A DNA stretch of 64,000 nucleotides from an uncultured Holophagaceae bacterium (GTDB taxonomy: Bacteria; Acidobacteriota; Holophagae; Holophagales; Holophagaceae). Below are positions 48,428 through 57,535 of the stretch, piece by piece (position 1 is the first letter of the stretch; each line of letters begins with the position of its first letter). The position numbers and the translations under genes are program-made. The stretch spans positions 1 to 64,000 of the forward strand of contig CAIYNT010000286.1 in assembly GCA_903927605.1 (NCBI GenBank), written 5' to 3'. The notes beneath the pieces were generated by a model. It made no database searches. It was not told the origin of the DNA and saw only the letters and a program-made list of their open reading frames with translations.

Positions 48428-49369
48428 ATGTCCAAACCGCTTTCCAGGCTGCTGCGCCGCGAGCAGTTTGCCTTTCTGGCCCGGGACCGTTCTGCCTGGG
48501 GCGATCACCTGGATCGGGTGCGGGCCTTTCTGGGACAGGGCCTGCAATCCGCGGATCCCATGCGACCCGTCCTGATTCTCGGGGCCGGATCGGGCCTGGA
48601 GGTTCCCTGGGCCCTGGCGCCACCAGGCACCACGGGTTGGGATGGCGATCCCTGGAGCCGCCTCTGGACCGCACTGCGCCATCATGGCTGGCCACCCTGG
48701 AGCTTCGAGGATCTGACCGGCGGAATGGCCGAACTGGATGCCACCACCCGGCGGGCGGTCCTGGAACCCTGGTCGGGACACCGCAGGGAGCGGGAGGTCG
48801 CGAAGAGGCGACTGGCCGGCCTCCTGCCCTCCCTCCAGCCGGATCCAGGAGCGTTGCGCGTCTGGATCAAGGCACACCAGCCCGGAACCATCCTGGTTGC
48901 CAACGTCATGGGCCAGTTCGGCGTGGTGGCCGAGAAAGTGGTTGAGGCCGTTTTTGGTGGGCCGCCCTGGGATCTGGACCCCGAGCGGGAGGAGCCCCTG
49001 GCCGATGCCCTGGCAGCCTGGACGACACGCGCCCTCAAGGCCTTCCTGCTGGTGTTGCGTGAAAGCGGTGCCGATCTCTGGCTGGTGCATGACCGGGCCG
49101 TGGTGTTCGGCGGAGGTTCCCTGGCCTTGGGCCCATGGGAGGATGCCTGGGCCAGTCAGCTAGGCTCTGAGGGAGCGCCCATCGAGACCAGCGACGCGTT
49201 GGCGGGTGTGGATGTTCTTTCCTTTCTGCTTGAAGGCGGGCTGGACCTGGCAGAGAAGGAACGTTGGCTTTGGCCGGTGGCGCCCGGACAGCGGCACCTC
49301 ATCGAGGCCCTCATGGTCAGGCGAGCAGGGAATTCCCTGTGCCAACGGTCAACCCTTGCCCCCCGCTGA
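48428..49369 (+). CDS. Putative SAM-binding protein, unknown function
   Basis: A 313-residue soluble protein. VLILGAGSGLEVPW (about residues 48-61) resembles motif I of class I methyltransferases, and a late DLWLVHDRAVVFGGG stretch could be a core strand. The remaining motifs are not recognisable and the chain is unusually rich in Trp. It is divergent from lipA and ends about 90 bases before the permease. I would call it a methyltransferase fold at best. Confidence 0.65.
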   Translation: MSKPLSRLLRREQFAFLARDRSAWGDHLDRVRAFLGQGLQSADPMRPVLILGAGSGLEVPWALAPPGTTGWDGDPWSRLWTALRHHGWPPWSFEDLTGGMAELDATTRRAVLEPWSGHRREREVAKRRLAGLLPSLQPDPGALRVWIKAHQPGTILVANVMGQFGVVAEKVVEAVFGGPPWDLDPEREEPLADALAAWTTRALKAFLLVLRESGADLWLVHDRAVVFGGGSLALGPWEDAWASQLGSEGAPIETSDALAGVDVLSFLLEGGLDLAEKERWLWPVAPGQRHLIEALMVRRAGNSLCQRSTLAPR

Positions 49370-49457
49370 CGACCGCAAAGGCCATAATGGATTCCCCCGG
49401 AACAGCCAGCTCTTCCGACCCGTGGCTTACAGCCCGTCGAACCAGGAAACCCGAACA

Positions 49458-51347
49458 ATGCCCACTTTCCGAAGACTGATCCTGGGCCGGCGTCTCGCCA
49501 GTGAAGAGAGCCATGAAACCAAGATCAGCAACCCCATTGCTCTGGCGGTATTCAGCTCGGATGCACTGTCCTCTGTGGCCTATGGCACGCAGGAAATCAT
49601 GGCGCCTCTTACGGCGGCCATCGCCATCCTCGGCGCGGGTGTCCTGGGCTGGTCATGGTGGGTGGCCCTGGGCATTGTGGCCCTGCTGCTGGTGCTGAAC
49701 ATCAGCTATCGCCAGACCATCCACGCCTACCCCGGTGGAGGGGGCGCCTACATTGTGGCGAAGGACAACCTGGGTGAAGTCGCCGCCCAGACCGCAGGCG
49801 CCTCCCTGCTCATCGATTACATCCTGACCGTGGCCGTGTCGATCTCTGCGGGAGTTTCGGCCATCGTGTCCGCCTTCCCCGGGTTGGAGCCCCATCGCAT
49901 CTTTCTCGCCGAGGCCATTATCGCCTTCGTCGCGCTGATGAACCTGCGGGGCGTGAAGGAGAGTGGGCTGGTGTTCTCCGTGCCTACCTATGGCTTCGTG
50001 GTGTGCATCGTGGGGCTGTTAATCAAGGGTTTCTGGAACGTGGCCACGGGCCACAGTGCAGTGGCGCATGTCGCAGCTGCCCACATGGAAGGCACCACAA
50101 AACTGGCTGCGGTGTGGCTCTTCGCCCGGGCTTATAGCGCGGGCTGCACGGCCCTGACGGGTGTAGAGGCCATCAGCAATGGGGTGACCGTGTTCAAAGC
50201 GCCAGCCGCCCACAATGCCTCAAAAACCATGACCTGGATGGTGGTGATCCTCGGAACCATGTTCCTCGGCATCACGTACCTGACCAACCATTTTGGGCTG
50301 ACGTACCACCCGGACGCCTCAGAAACCCTGCTGTCACAGTTGACCCGGGTCATCCTGGGCGGCGCGGAACATGGATTCCCCAGGCTGGTCTATCTCACCA
50401 CCACGGGCTTCACGATGGCCATCCTGGCCCTGGCCGCCAACACAGCCTATGCGGATTTCCCACGGCTTGCCGCCCTGCAGGCCAAGGATGGCTTCCTGCC
50501 CCGCCAGTTCACGAGCCAGGGAGACCGGCTGGTGTTCTCGAACGGCATTCTCATTCTCTCCGTGGCTGCCGGGTTTCTGGTGCTGCTGTTCGGGGCAAAG
50601 GAAGACCACTTGCTGCCGCTTTATGCCGTGGGCGTGTTCCTGGGGTTCACCCTCAGCCAGACAGGCATGGTGCTCCGCTGGTTCCGTCTGAAGGGATCCC
50701 ATTGGCATGTGAAGGCCCTGGTAAACGGCATCGGTGCCTTGACGGCGCTGGTCGTCATGCTGGTTATTGCCGTGACCCGATTCCTGCATGGGGCCTGGAT
50801 TGTATTGTTTCTAGTGCCCGCCATGGTCATTGTCTTCTTCAATATCCATCGCCACTACATCCGGGTGAAATCCATCCTGGCCGGGAGTCGGGCAGACTTC
50901 ATCAGCCCCCGCAAAAATCGGGTGGTGGTGCTGGTTTCCGGCATCCATTCAGGAGTAGTCCAGTCCCTCAACTACGCCAAGGTCATCGCCGAGCACGGTG
51001 AGGTCGAGGCGCTTACAGTGGACTTTCCCGATGAGAACGGGCGCGACAGTGCCTCCCTTGAGAAGCTCCGCTCGGATTGGCCCAGGTACTGCGAAGGCAT
51101 TCCCCTGCGCGCCCTCCGCAGCCCCTACCGGAAGATTGTGGAACCCATCGTGGACGAGCTGGACCGCATGCGGCGGGCCGAACCCGAATACACCATCACC
51201 GTGATCCTGCCCGAGTTCGTCACGGGCCACTGGTGGGCCAACCTGCTGCACAACCAGACGGCCTGGCGCATCAAGACCACCCTGCTGATGAAGCCCAAAA
51301 CCGTGGTGATCTCGATCCCGTACCACCTGGAACCCCTGGTGGAGTAG
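49458..51347 (+). CDS. APC-superfamily amino acid permease
   Basis: A 629-residue transporter. The first 35 residues are cytoplasmic (RRLILGRRLASEES), then about 12 hydrophobic helices with the first-helix motif FSSDALSSVAYGTQEI and PGGGGAYIVAKDNLG, typical of the YdaO/KimA branch of APC permeases, some of which carry potassium. A soluble C-terminal part (about 490-629) with VVVLVSGIHSGVVQSLNYAK could be a regulatory domain. Start ATG at 49458; the longer frame upstream overlaps the previous gene. Confidence 0.88.
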   Translation: MPTFRRLILGRRLASEESHETKISNPIALAVFSSDALSSVAYGTQEIMAPLTAAIAILGAGVLGWSWWVALGIVALLLVLNISYRQTIHAYPGGGGAYIVAKDNLGEVAAQTAGASLLIDYILTVAVSISAGVSAIVSAFPGLEPHRIFLAEAIIAFVALMNLRGVKESGLVFSVPTYGFVVCIVGLLIKGFWNVATGHSAVAHVAAAHMEGTTKLAAVWLFARAYSAGCTALTGVEAISNGVTVFKAPAAHNASKTMTWMVVILGTMFLGITYLTNHFGLTYHPDASETLLSQLTRVILGGAEHGFPRLVYLTTTGFTMAILALAANTAYADFPRLAALQAKDGFLPRQFTSQGDRLVFSNGILILSVAAGFLVLLFGAKEDHLLPLYAVGVFLGFTLSQTGMVLRWFRLKGSHWHVKALVNGIGALTALVVMLVIAVTRFLHGAWIVLFLVPAMVIVFFNIHRHYIRVKSILAGSRADFISPRKNRVVVLVSGIHSGVVQSLNYAKVIAEHGEVEALTVDFPDENGRDSASLEKLRSDWPRYCEGIPLRALRSPYRKIVEPIVDELDRMRRAEPEYTITVILPEFVTGHWWANLLHNQTAWRIKTTLLMKPKTVVISIPYHLEPLVE

Positions 51348-51352
51348 CCCGA

Positions 51353-52066
51353 TCACCGCATGCGGGACACAGGACGGGACAGAAGTTCCTGGCCGCTGAG
51401 CAGTTCGGCGAGGGTCTGGTGGCGGGGGCCGAGCACCATACAGAGGAAACTCAACGGGAAGCAGAGCACCGAGAGCAGGTGGACCAGGGAGAAGGCCATG
51501 CGCCGCTCGGGCGTGTTCTCGGGCAGGGTGACGCCAAAGAAGCCCATCAACGGGGACTGTCCCGTGAGCACCAGGGGCGCCATGAAGAGGATCCAGGACA
51601 CCGCAAGCAGGTAGGGGACCACCAGGGGCCAGGCGCCTTCGAACAGCCGCAGGGGGGAGACACCCAGCGCCAAGGCTGGCAACAGCAGCGCCAATCCCTG
51701 GATCAGGGCCAACAGCAGCGCTTCGGTGGCCTCGACCTTGACCAGAGGCCAGAAACTGGCGGCGGGCTCCTCGATGCCGAGGGTTGACTTGGTGGCCGGG
51801 ACCGTCGGGGGCTCGGGGTTGCCGGGCCGTTCCAGTTCTTCGGGACTGACCTCCACAGCGACCGGGGCCACCCGTCCGAGAGCGGGTGCAGTGAGGGCCC
51901 GGGGTGGGGAGTCGAACCCCGCCTGGGCCAAGGCCGAGGCCTGGAAGAGCAGGGGGCGGCCCTGCCGGGGGGGCGCCAGCGCCAAGCCGCACTCAGGACA
52001 TTCCGCCGCGAGGGGCGAAAGACGTGTGTGGCAACTGGGGCAGGTACGCCGGGTGGGATGGGTCAT
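51353..52066 (-). CDS. Zinc-ribbon and RDD-like membrane protein
   Basis: A 237-residue protein. The N terminus has a zinc ribbon (CPSCHTRLSPLAAECPEC), a Pro-rich linker to about residue 105, then three or four hydrophobic segments with GFFGVTLPENTPERRMAF and a closing LGPRHQTLAELLSG, as in RDD-domain proteins. Function unknown. It is convergent with the permease gene. Confidence 0.7.
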   Translation of the reverse strand: MTHPTRRTCPSCHTRLSPLAAECPECGLALAPPRQGRPLLFQASALAQAGFDSPPRALTAPALGRVAPVAVEVSPEELERPGNPEPPTVPATKSTLGIEEPAASFWPLVKVEATEALLLALIQGLALLLPALALGVSPLRLFEGAWPLVVPYLLAVSWILFMAPLVLTGQSPLMGFFGVTLPENTPERRMAFSLVHLLSVLCFPLSFLCMVLGPRHQTLAELLSGQELLSRPVSRMR

Positions 52067-52256
52067 CGGAAACCATCATCGGCCAAAGCGCATGGATAGA
52101 GAACCACCTGACCATATTCCAGTGAAGGGAGGCCCACCAAACACAGTAAAAGACCCTGTTGCGGCGCGTTGGGGCCGTGGGACCATCGGTGGTTCCGGCC
52201 TCGACGGCCTTTGACTTTCAATCCCAGCCACACTCAGGCCGAAAAAGGATCCCGCG

Positions 52257-53579
52257 ATGACCACCGAGACCCCAGGGGCTTTCCATCCAAGCACCCGCCT
52301 CTACCGGTTCACGATCCTGCTGTTCATCAGCCTGCTGGTCTTCGGAAGCTACTTCGCCTACGACAGCATCGGGGCGCTGGAGACCACGCTGATGCGGGAA
52401 CTGCATCTCGACCGGAGCACCATCGGGAACCTCTACACTGCCTACTCCGTGGCCGCCATCGCCATCGTCTTCTTCGGGGGCATGCTCTACGACAAGCTGG
52501 GCCCGCGCCGGGCCAGTCTCCTCTTCAGTGTCCTCATCTTCCTGGGTGCCGTGATGGTGGCTATGGCCAGGAGTAAGTGGATGCTCTTTGGTGGCCGCCT
52601 GATTTTCGGGGCGGGATCCGAGTCCCTCATCGTAGTCCAGAGCGCCATCATCAGCCGTTGGTTCAAGGGCAAGGAGATGGCCATGGCCTTCGGCATCGCC
52701 CTCACCATCAGTCGAGTCGGCACCCTGTTCAGCTTCAACACGGAGGAACTCATCGCGAGCTACTCGGGCAGCTTCAGAACGGCTCTCTGGGCCGCAGCCC
52801 TCCTGTGCCTGTTCTCAGTGCTCTGCAACCTCATCTTCAACCTCATGGACCGGCACGGCGAGCGGGTTCTGGCGCTGCCCAAGCCCGAAGCCGGGGATAT
52901 GATCGTTTTCTCCGACATCAAGAAGTTCACCTCCTCCTATTGGTTCGTGGTGTTGCTTTGCGTGACCTTCTACAGCGCCATCTTCCCCTTCACCGCCCTC
53001 GCGACGGATATGTTCCACGACAAGTGGGGTCTGCCTCTGGTGAGCACCAGCTCCGGCAGCTTCCTGTCCCAGGTGTTCTTCAACTTCACTCACATGTTCA
53101 ACACGGCGCCGGGCATCACCAGCATCGTGATCGCCGCCTCGATGATTTTCGCTCCCTTCGCTGGAGATCTGGTGGACCGCATCGGTCGGCGGGCATCACT
53201 CATGGTGTTGGGCTCCCTCATCCTGATTCCGGCCCACCTGTTGATGGGAATCACCCACTGGAGCCCCATCCCCATGATGATCATGCTGGGCGCGGCCTTT
53301 GTGCTGGTACCCGCGGCCATGTGGCCCTCGGTGCCCCTGGTGGTGGACGAGAAGCGTGTGGGCACGGCCTTTGGCCTGATGACAGCCATCCAGAACATGG
53401 GTCTGGGTCTCTTTCCCTTCCTGAATGGGAAGCTGCGCGACCTGACGGGCACTTACACGGCCACCCAAGTCATGTTCGCGGGACTCGGCATTGCCGGGCT
53501 CATCTTCGCCTTCCTGCTGCTCCGTTCCGACAGGCGTCTGGGTGGGGTGCTGGAGGCAGGGCACGCGAAGAAGTCCTGA
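52257..53579 (+). CDS. Major facilitator superfamily transporter
   Basis: A 440-residue transporter with about 12 membrane helices. The loop 2-3 motif GGMLYDKLGPRRASLL and its pseudo-repeat GDLVDRIGRRASLM mark the two six-helix halves. It resembles the NNP/oxalate-formate-antiporter-like branch, but the substrate cannot be told. AAGGAT precedes the ATG. Followed 30 bases later by the RNase pseudogene. Confidence 0.88.
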   Translation: MTTETPGAFHPSTRLYRFTILLFISLLVFGSYFAYDSIGALETTLMRELHLDRSTIGNLYTAYSVAAIAIVFFGGMLYDKLGPRRASLLFSVLIFLGAVMVAMARSKWMLFGGRLIFGAGSESLIVVQSAIISRWFKGKEMAMAFGIALTISRVGTLFSFNTEELIASYSGSFRTALWAAALLCLFSVLCNLIFNLMDRHGERVLALPKPEAGDMIVFSDIKKFTSSYWFVVLLCVTFYSAIFPFTALATDMFHDKWGLPLVSTSSGSFLSQVFFNFTHMFNTAPGITSIVIAASMIFAPFAGDLVDRIGRRASLMVLGSLILIPAHLLMGITHWSPIPMMIMLGAAFVLVPAAMWPSVPLVVDEKRVGTAFGLMTAIQNMGLGLFPFLNGKLRDLTGTYTATQVMFAGLGIAGLIFAFLLLRSDRRLGGVLEAGHAKKS

Positions 53580-53609
53580 GCCGCTACACTGCTCCAGGAC
53601 GGAGGATGC

Positions 53610-54025
53610 ATGACCCGTTGGCAAAGGATCCTGGCGCCGCTGGCCGCAGGTTTGGTCTGCATCGTGACCCTTCTGCCCCTGGCTGCCTGTGGACCCGGAC
53701 CAGGGGCGCCTCAGCCGGGCCCGTCCCAGGCACAAGTGGAGACCCCGCCTCAGGACCGATTCCCACCCATGCCCGGGAAACCCTCGCCTACATTCGCGAG
53801 CACGGGTTCGCGCCACCGGGCTACGTGGGGGGGCGGATCTTCGGGAACTACGAAGGGCTGCTACCCCGCTACAACGCACGCCGGAAGCGCATTGAGTACC
53901 GAGAATGGGACGTCCGCCCCAAGGCGGAGGGCCGCAACCGTGGTGCGGAGCGCTTGGTCACGGGTAGCGACGGCAGGGCCTGGTACTCCGCCGACCATTA
54001 CCGTAGCTTCCTAGAAGTGAAATGA
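53610..54025 (+). pseudogene. Barnase-type lipoprotein ribonuclease with one-base frame change
   Basis: A guanyl-type extracellular RNase split over two frames. The ATG at 53610 (GGAGG upstream) opens a lipoprotein signal peptide with lipobox LAAC (Cys27), continuing to about 53765. The catalytic domain, from ARETLAYIREHG to the stop at 54025, is one base out of phase. It keeps the barnase residues: Glu in YREWD, Arg in GAERLV, His in ADHYRSF, and the IFGNYEGLLP strand. A one-base loss around 53755-53775 (C-rich TTCCCACCC) would explain it. A second ATG at 53606 is in the catalytic frame, but would give no signal peptide. The barstar gene overlaps its stop. Sequencing error, real mutation or recoding cannot be separated here. 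Confidence 0.85.
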
Positions 54026-54453
54026 TGAAGCGCCCCTTCTCCTTCGGCCCGAGTGGGCCTCTGATGCGCCCGTGGCGGGGATCCGCAGGGGCCTTGGTGG
54101 ACGCCGCTTCCGGTCACCAGCCCCTGTGGTGGCTGCGCGGCTCCCGCATGCGGACCCGGCGGGGCCTGATGGACGAGTGGGCCGCTGCGGCCCAGTTCCC
54201 GCCCCACTTCGGCAGCACCTGGGACGCCCTGCGGGATGCGCTTTCTGATCTACCGGCAGGTGGGATCTTCCTCCTTCTGGAGGCGGACCAGCTGCTGCAG
54301 GAGGCCCCACCAGGTGATGGAGAAACCCTGCTCGCGGTCCTGCGGGCTGTCCGTGAGGACTTGGCCCCCAGGCCCTTCCTGGTGGTGCTCCAGGCGGAGC
54401 CGGATCGCTACGACACACTCGTCCAGGGCCTGCGTGCGTTGGGTGTAGATTAG
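54022..54453 (+). CDS. Barstar-family RNase inhibitor
   Basis: A 143-residue protein. The part LWWLRGSRMRTRRGLMDEW to FPPHFGSTWDALRDALSDL matches the barstar fold, where the helix with the aspartate-rich face plugs the barnase active site; WDALRDALSDL is the key element. About 30 extra residues precede it. The start overlaps the RNase stop (ATGATG), so inhibitor synthesis was coupled to RNase synthesis. It would neutralise any RNase in the cytoplasm. The gene is intact even though the RNase frame is not. Confidence 0.88.
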   Translation: MMKRPFSFGPSGPLMRPWRGSAGALVDAASGHQPLWWLRGSRMRTRRGLMDEWAAAAQFPPHFGSTWDALRDALSDLPAGGIFLLLEADQLLQEAPPGDGETLLAVLRAVREDLAPRPFLVVLQAEPDRYDTLVQGLRALGVD

Positions 54454-54923
54454 CTGGCGGAGGCCTTCACCCGGTAGGCCGCCAGGGCGCGGAGGGCCTC
54501 GGCTTTCACTTTGGCCTGGAACCAGGGGGTCCAGCCCAACAGGACGCCGAACGGGCCAAAGGCCTGTCGGGCCCAACCCCAGAAGTTGAACTGGTCCCGA
54601 TGGGTGCGGATTAGGCCGTCCTCGAGGGTGAAGGTCGCCTCGATGTGGTTGAGTACAGGCCGCCTGGTGCGGGTGAAGGTGTAGCGCGCCACCCATCGGG
54701 CCGTCACCTTGGATTCAGATTCGCGCAGCACCTGGTGGGTGATGGCGAGATCCGCGGATCGACCCAGGAGCATGGCCCACATGGCGCAGGTGGAATCGCG
54801 TTCCAGCGGGCCAAAGGCGGGATCCTCGAAGGTCGCCAACGGGTGGTAGCAGGCGGCCATGCCCGCGGCATCCCGTCGGGCGAAAGCCTCGTAGAACCGG
54901 TCCACCACGGCGACCTGGGACAT
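54450..54923 (-). CDS. SnoaL-like (NTF2-fold) protein
   Basis: A 157-residue protein of the SnoaL/NTF2 fold: VVDRFYEAFARRDAAGMAACYHPLATFEDPAFG and the later THRDQFNFWGWARQAFG are typical of small polyketide-cyclase-like or unassigned members (motifs given in outline). It overlaps barstar tail to tail by four bases, and its start overlaps the yceH stop by one base. Reaction unknown. Confidence 0.85.
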   Translation of the reverse strand: MSQVAVVDRFYEAFARRDAAGMAACYHPLATFEDPAFGPLERDSTCAMWAMLLGRSADLAITHQVLRESESKVTARWVARYTFTRTRRPVLNHIEATFTLEDGLIRTHRDQFNFWGWARQAFGPFGVLLGWTPWFQAKVKAEALRALAAYRVKASAS

Positions 54924-55552
54924 CAGAACTGGGCCTTAAAGGCCTCGAAGGCTTCACGCAGCCCCGCGAGTTCCTCGCGGAGTGAAGCAATTTCGGTCTC
55001 CAGCTGATCGAGACGTCCAGGATGAGAGAGTGTGGAAACCTGAGGGGCCGCAGCTGCCTCCACTGTTCCCGAAAGCAGGTGCGCCACCCGGGCTTCGCGG
55101 GCGCCCGGAGCCCGGGTGATCCGGACCACCAGGGGTGGCTCCGCTTCCATCAGCATGGCCAAGCAGGCCTCCAGCTCGGCGAGGTCGGGAAAGGCGTACA
55201 TACGCCGGGTGTTCGTCCGAAGTTCACCAGGCGTCTGCGGGCCCCGCAGAAGCAGTTCTGCGAGAAGCGCGGCTTCCTGCACAGAGAGATTCCAGGTGGG
55301 CTTGGCCGTGTGGGCCACCTTCAGCACGCGGCCCGGCCAGTGTTCCACAAGGCCACGTGAGAGGAGTGTTTCCACCGCCCCCTGGACCACCGGCTCCGTC
55401 ACCAACAGCACGGGGTCGCGGTTGCTGGACTGGTTGCAGGCGTTGACCAGCGTGTTCATGGAGAGGGGATAGACATCCGGGGTACTCAGCTGCTTTTCCA
55501 GCAGACATCCCAGGACACGGCACTCCAGCGGGTCAAGGTTGAAATCGGTCAT
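54923..55552 (-). CDS. YceH-family (DUF480) winged-helix protein
   Basis: A 209-residue protein of the conserved YceH family with two winged-helix domains: LDPLECRVLGCLLEKQLSTPDVYPLS (partly quoted), NACNQSSNRDPV, and LLLRGPQTPGELRTNTRRM. The C terminus holds a predicted coiled coil (LDQLETEIASLREELAGLREAFEAF, in outline). Cytoplasmic; molecular function unknown. Start ATG at 55552. Coupled to the SnoaL-like gene by a TGATG overlap. Confidence 0.92.
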   Translation of the reverse strand: MTDFNLDPLECRVLGCLLEKQLSTPDVYPLSMNTLVNACNQSSNRDPVLLVTEPVVQGAVETLLSRGLVEHWPGRVLKVAHTAKPTWNLSVQEAALLAELLLRGPQTPGELRTNTRRMYAFPDLAELEACLAMLMEAEPPLVVRITRAPGAREARVAHLLSGTVEAAAAPQVSTLSHPGRLDQLETEIASLREELAGLREAFEAFKAQF

Positions 55553-55882
55553 GGGGCATTATCCACCTGTTGGCAGCCCCACTGGTTCCCGCTTCATCCA
55601 GAGGCAAGACGCCGAAGCCTTTCTGGATCAGCAGGCAACCAGACATGGATCCCATCAAACTATTGACGATAATCACATCATCAATGATGGCAATCCGTCC
55701 ATAGTGAGTCCCATCCAGATGCTTTTCTCCCCGGCTAATACCAAATATTCGCTGCCACAGCTATCCGATGCAGGGCGAAGTTCACCCTGCATCGGATAGC
55801 CAAATCAAACTGTGAGAACCGCTCCGGCCGTCGGCTGAGCCAAACCCAACCATCCATCTACACACCACAAAGGAGACACGAC
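55553..55882. other. Intergenic region with A/T-rich tract
   Basis: 330 bases between divergent genes, noticeably more A/T-rich (55640-55760) than the flanks. It contains the nested TGATGATG/CATCATCA repeat near 55676 and a perfect 16-bp inverted repeat at its right side. A short open frame across it has no ribosome site or coding bias. Likely a control region for the cupin operon. Confidence 0.5.
55760..55800. repeat. 16-bp perfect inverted repeat
   Basis: GCTATCCGATGCAGGG and its exact complement flank a 9-base loop. No T-run on either side, which argues for an operator or recombination remnant rather than a terminator. Confidence 0.7.
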
Positions 55883-56293
55883 ATGACAACCTGTGAACTG
55901 GAAACCCTGAAGGGTCTCATCGACTCCACGCCGAACGTGGCCGTCCTGCTCAATCTGCGCGACTACTACACGCACCGAGCCCTGCCCGAGAAGGGCGTGG
56001 ACAGCGAAGTGGCCTACGATTGCCCGCGCACGCAGATGATGATCCGGACGGCGGTGAAAGGCACCACTGTGGGCACCCACTTCCACACGGTCTGCGATGA
56101 GTACGTGATCGTGGTGGGCGGCAAGGGTGAGATCCTTGTGAACGGCGAGTGGAAGCCCGTGAAGATGGGCGATGTGCATGTCTGCCCCCGAGGCATCGTG
56201 CACGACACCCGGGCCCTGGAGGAGAATCTCCAGTACCTGTCGATCTTCACTCCGCACCTTCCCGCCGGCACGGACATCAATTGGCTTAAATAG
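55883..56293 (+). CDS. Cupin-domain protein
   Basis: A 136-residue single cupin. The metal-binding motifs are GTHFHTVCDEYVIVVGGKG and a later GDVHVCPRGIVHDTR, giving three or four His ligands and a Glu. AAAGGAG precedes the ATG. It is 20 bases from the aminotransferase gene and likely shares its pathway, for instance handling a keto acid; that is inference. Confidence 0.88.
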   Translation: MTTCELETLKGLIDSTPNVAVLLNLRDYYTHRALPEKGVDSEVAYDCPRTQMMIRTAVKGTTVGTHFHTVCDEYVIVVGGKGEILVNGEWKPVKMGDVHVCPRGIVHDTRALEENLQYLSIFTPHLPAGTDINWLK

Positions 56294-56312
56294 ATTCTGA
56301 GGAGGACCCACC

Positions 56313-57464
56313 ATGACTGCACTGCTTCCCAATGTCGATCCCGATGGGCTGATGGAATTCTCCGTGGTCTACACCGACCGGGCCCTGAATCACATGTCCA
56401 AGCGTTTCCAGCAGGTGATGCGGGAGATGAACCGCATCCTCACGCAGGTCTACCACGCCCAGGCGGCCATCCTGGTGCCCGGCAGCGGCACCTTCGGCAT
56501 GGAGGCCGTGGCCCGGCAGTTCGCCACGGGTAAGAAGGCCTTGGTGATCCGCGATGGCTTTTTCAGCTACCGCTGGTCCCAGATCTTCGACATGGGCGGG
56601 ATTCCTTCCTCCCACACGGTGCTCAAAGCGCGCCGCACCGGCATGGACCGCCAGTCGCCGTGGGTGCCCACACCCATCGCCGAGGTGGTGGCGGCCATCG
56701 CCGTAGAGAAGCCCGATGTGGTCATCGCCCCGCACGTGGAGACCGCGTCCGGCATCATCCTCCCCGACGACTACTTGCGGGCGGTGGGGAAGGCGACCCA
56801 CGCGGCCGGCGGCCTGTTCGTGCTGGACTGCGTCGCCTCGGGCTGCATGTGGGTGGACATGGAGGCCATCGGCGTGGATGTGATCGTGACGGCCCCTCAG
56901 AAGGGCTGGAGCGGAAGCCCCTGCTGCGCCATGGTGATGCTCTCCGAGAAGGCCAGGGGCGTGATGGAAGGCACCACCAGCACCAGCTTCGCCTGCGACC
57001 TCAAGAAGTGGTCCCAGATCATGGACGCCTACCTGAATGGCGGCCACGCCTACCACGCCACCATGCCCACCGATTCCCTGGCCCGGGTGTGTGCGGTGAT
57101 GCTGGAGATGGAGGCCTACGGCTTCGAGAAGCTGCGGGCCGAGCAGGCGGAACTGGGCGCCAAGGCCCGCGCCCTGCTCGAAAGCTGCGGCCTGCCCAGC
57201 GTGGCCGCCGAGGGCTTCAAGGCCCCGGGCGTGGTGGTGAGCTACACCACAGACGCGGATGTGCAGTCCGGCAAGAAATTTCTGGCCGCAGGCCTGCAGG
57301 TGGCCTCCGGAGTACCGTTGCTGTGTGACGAACCAGCGGATTTCATGACCTTCCGGATTGGCCTGTTCGGGCTGGACAAACTGCACAACGTGGACCGCAC
57401 GGTGGCGTACCTTGCCACTGCCCTGACCGAGGTCGGCCTTCGAGAGGCGGCCCTGGCGCGATAA
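56313..57464 (+). CDS. Class V aminotransferase (alanine-glyoxylate type)
   Basis: A 383-residue PLP enzyme of the alanine-glyoxylate/serine-pyruvate aminotransferase family. VPGSGTFGMEAVARQF is the PLP phosphate-binding loop, VLDCVASGC holds the ring-binding Asp, and TAPQKGWSGSP carries the PLP lysine. Substrate cannot be fixed by eye. GAGGAGG precedes the ATG. Second gene of the cupin operon, closed by an intrinsic terminator. Confidence 0.9.
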   Translation: MTALLPNVDPDGLMEFSVVYTDRALNHMSKRFQQVMREMNRILTQVYHAQAAILVPGSGTFGMEAVARQFATGKKALVIRDGFFSYRWSQIFDMGGIPSSHTVLKARRTGMDRQSPWVPTPIAEVVAAIAVEKPDVVIAPHVETASGIILPDDYLRAVGKATHAAGGLFVLDCVASGCMWVDMEAIGVDVIVTAPQKGWSGSPCCAMVMLSEKARGVMEGTTSTSFACDLKKWSQIMDAYLNGGHAYHATMPTDSLARVCAVMLEMEAYGFEKLRAEQAELGAKARALLESCGLPSVAAEGFKAPGVVVSYTTDADVQSGKKFLAAGLQVASGVPLLCDEPADFMTFRIGLFGLDKLHNVDRTVAYLATALTEVGLREAALAR

Positions 57465-57482
57465 CGAGGCGCACACGACGGA

Positions 57483-57515
57483 GAAGCGCCCGTCGGTGGC
57501 CGGGCGCTTCCTTTT
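57483..57515 (+). terminator. Intrinsic terminator of the cupin-aminotransferase operon
   Basis: GAAGCGCCCG and CGGGCGCTTC form a 10-bp stem with an 8-base loop, followed by CTTTTG. It lies 18 bases after the aminotransferase stop and may also serve the convergent thiG. Confidence 0.82.
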
Positions 57516-57535
57516 GAACTCCGCGAGGCGGAGGC

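Noticed and set aside
52577..53600. The long open frame leading into the RNase catalytic domain
   Set aside because: Its first part is only a shifted reading of the MFS transporter; only the portion after about 53760 is real protein.
53750..53780. Programmed ribosomal frameshift as the explanation for the split RNase
   Set aside because: No good slippery heptamer followed by a stimulatory structure was seen; a lost base or sequencing error is simpler, though not excluded.
55539..55799. An 86-codon open frame in the yceH-cupin gap
   Set aside because: Overlaps the yceH start, runs into the inverted repeat and has no ribosome site.
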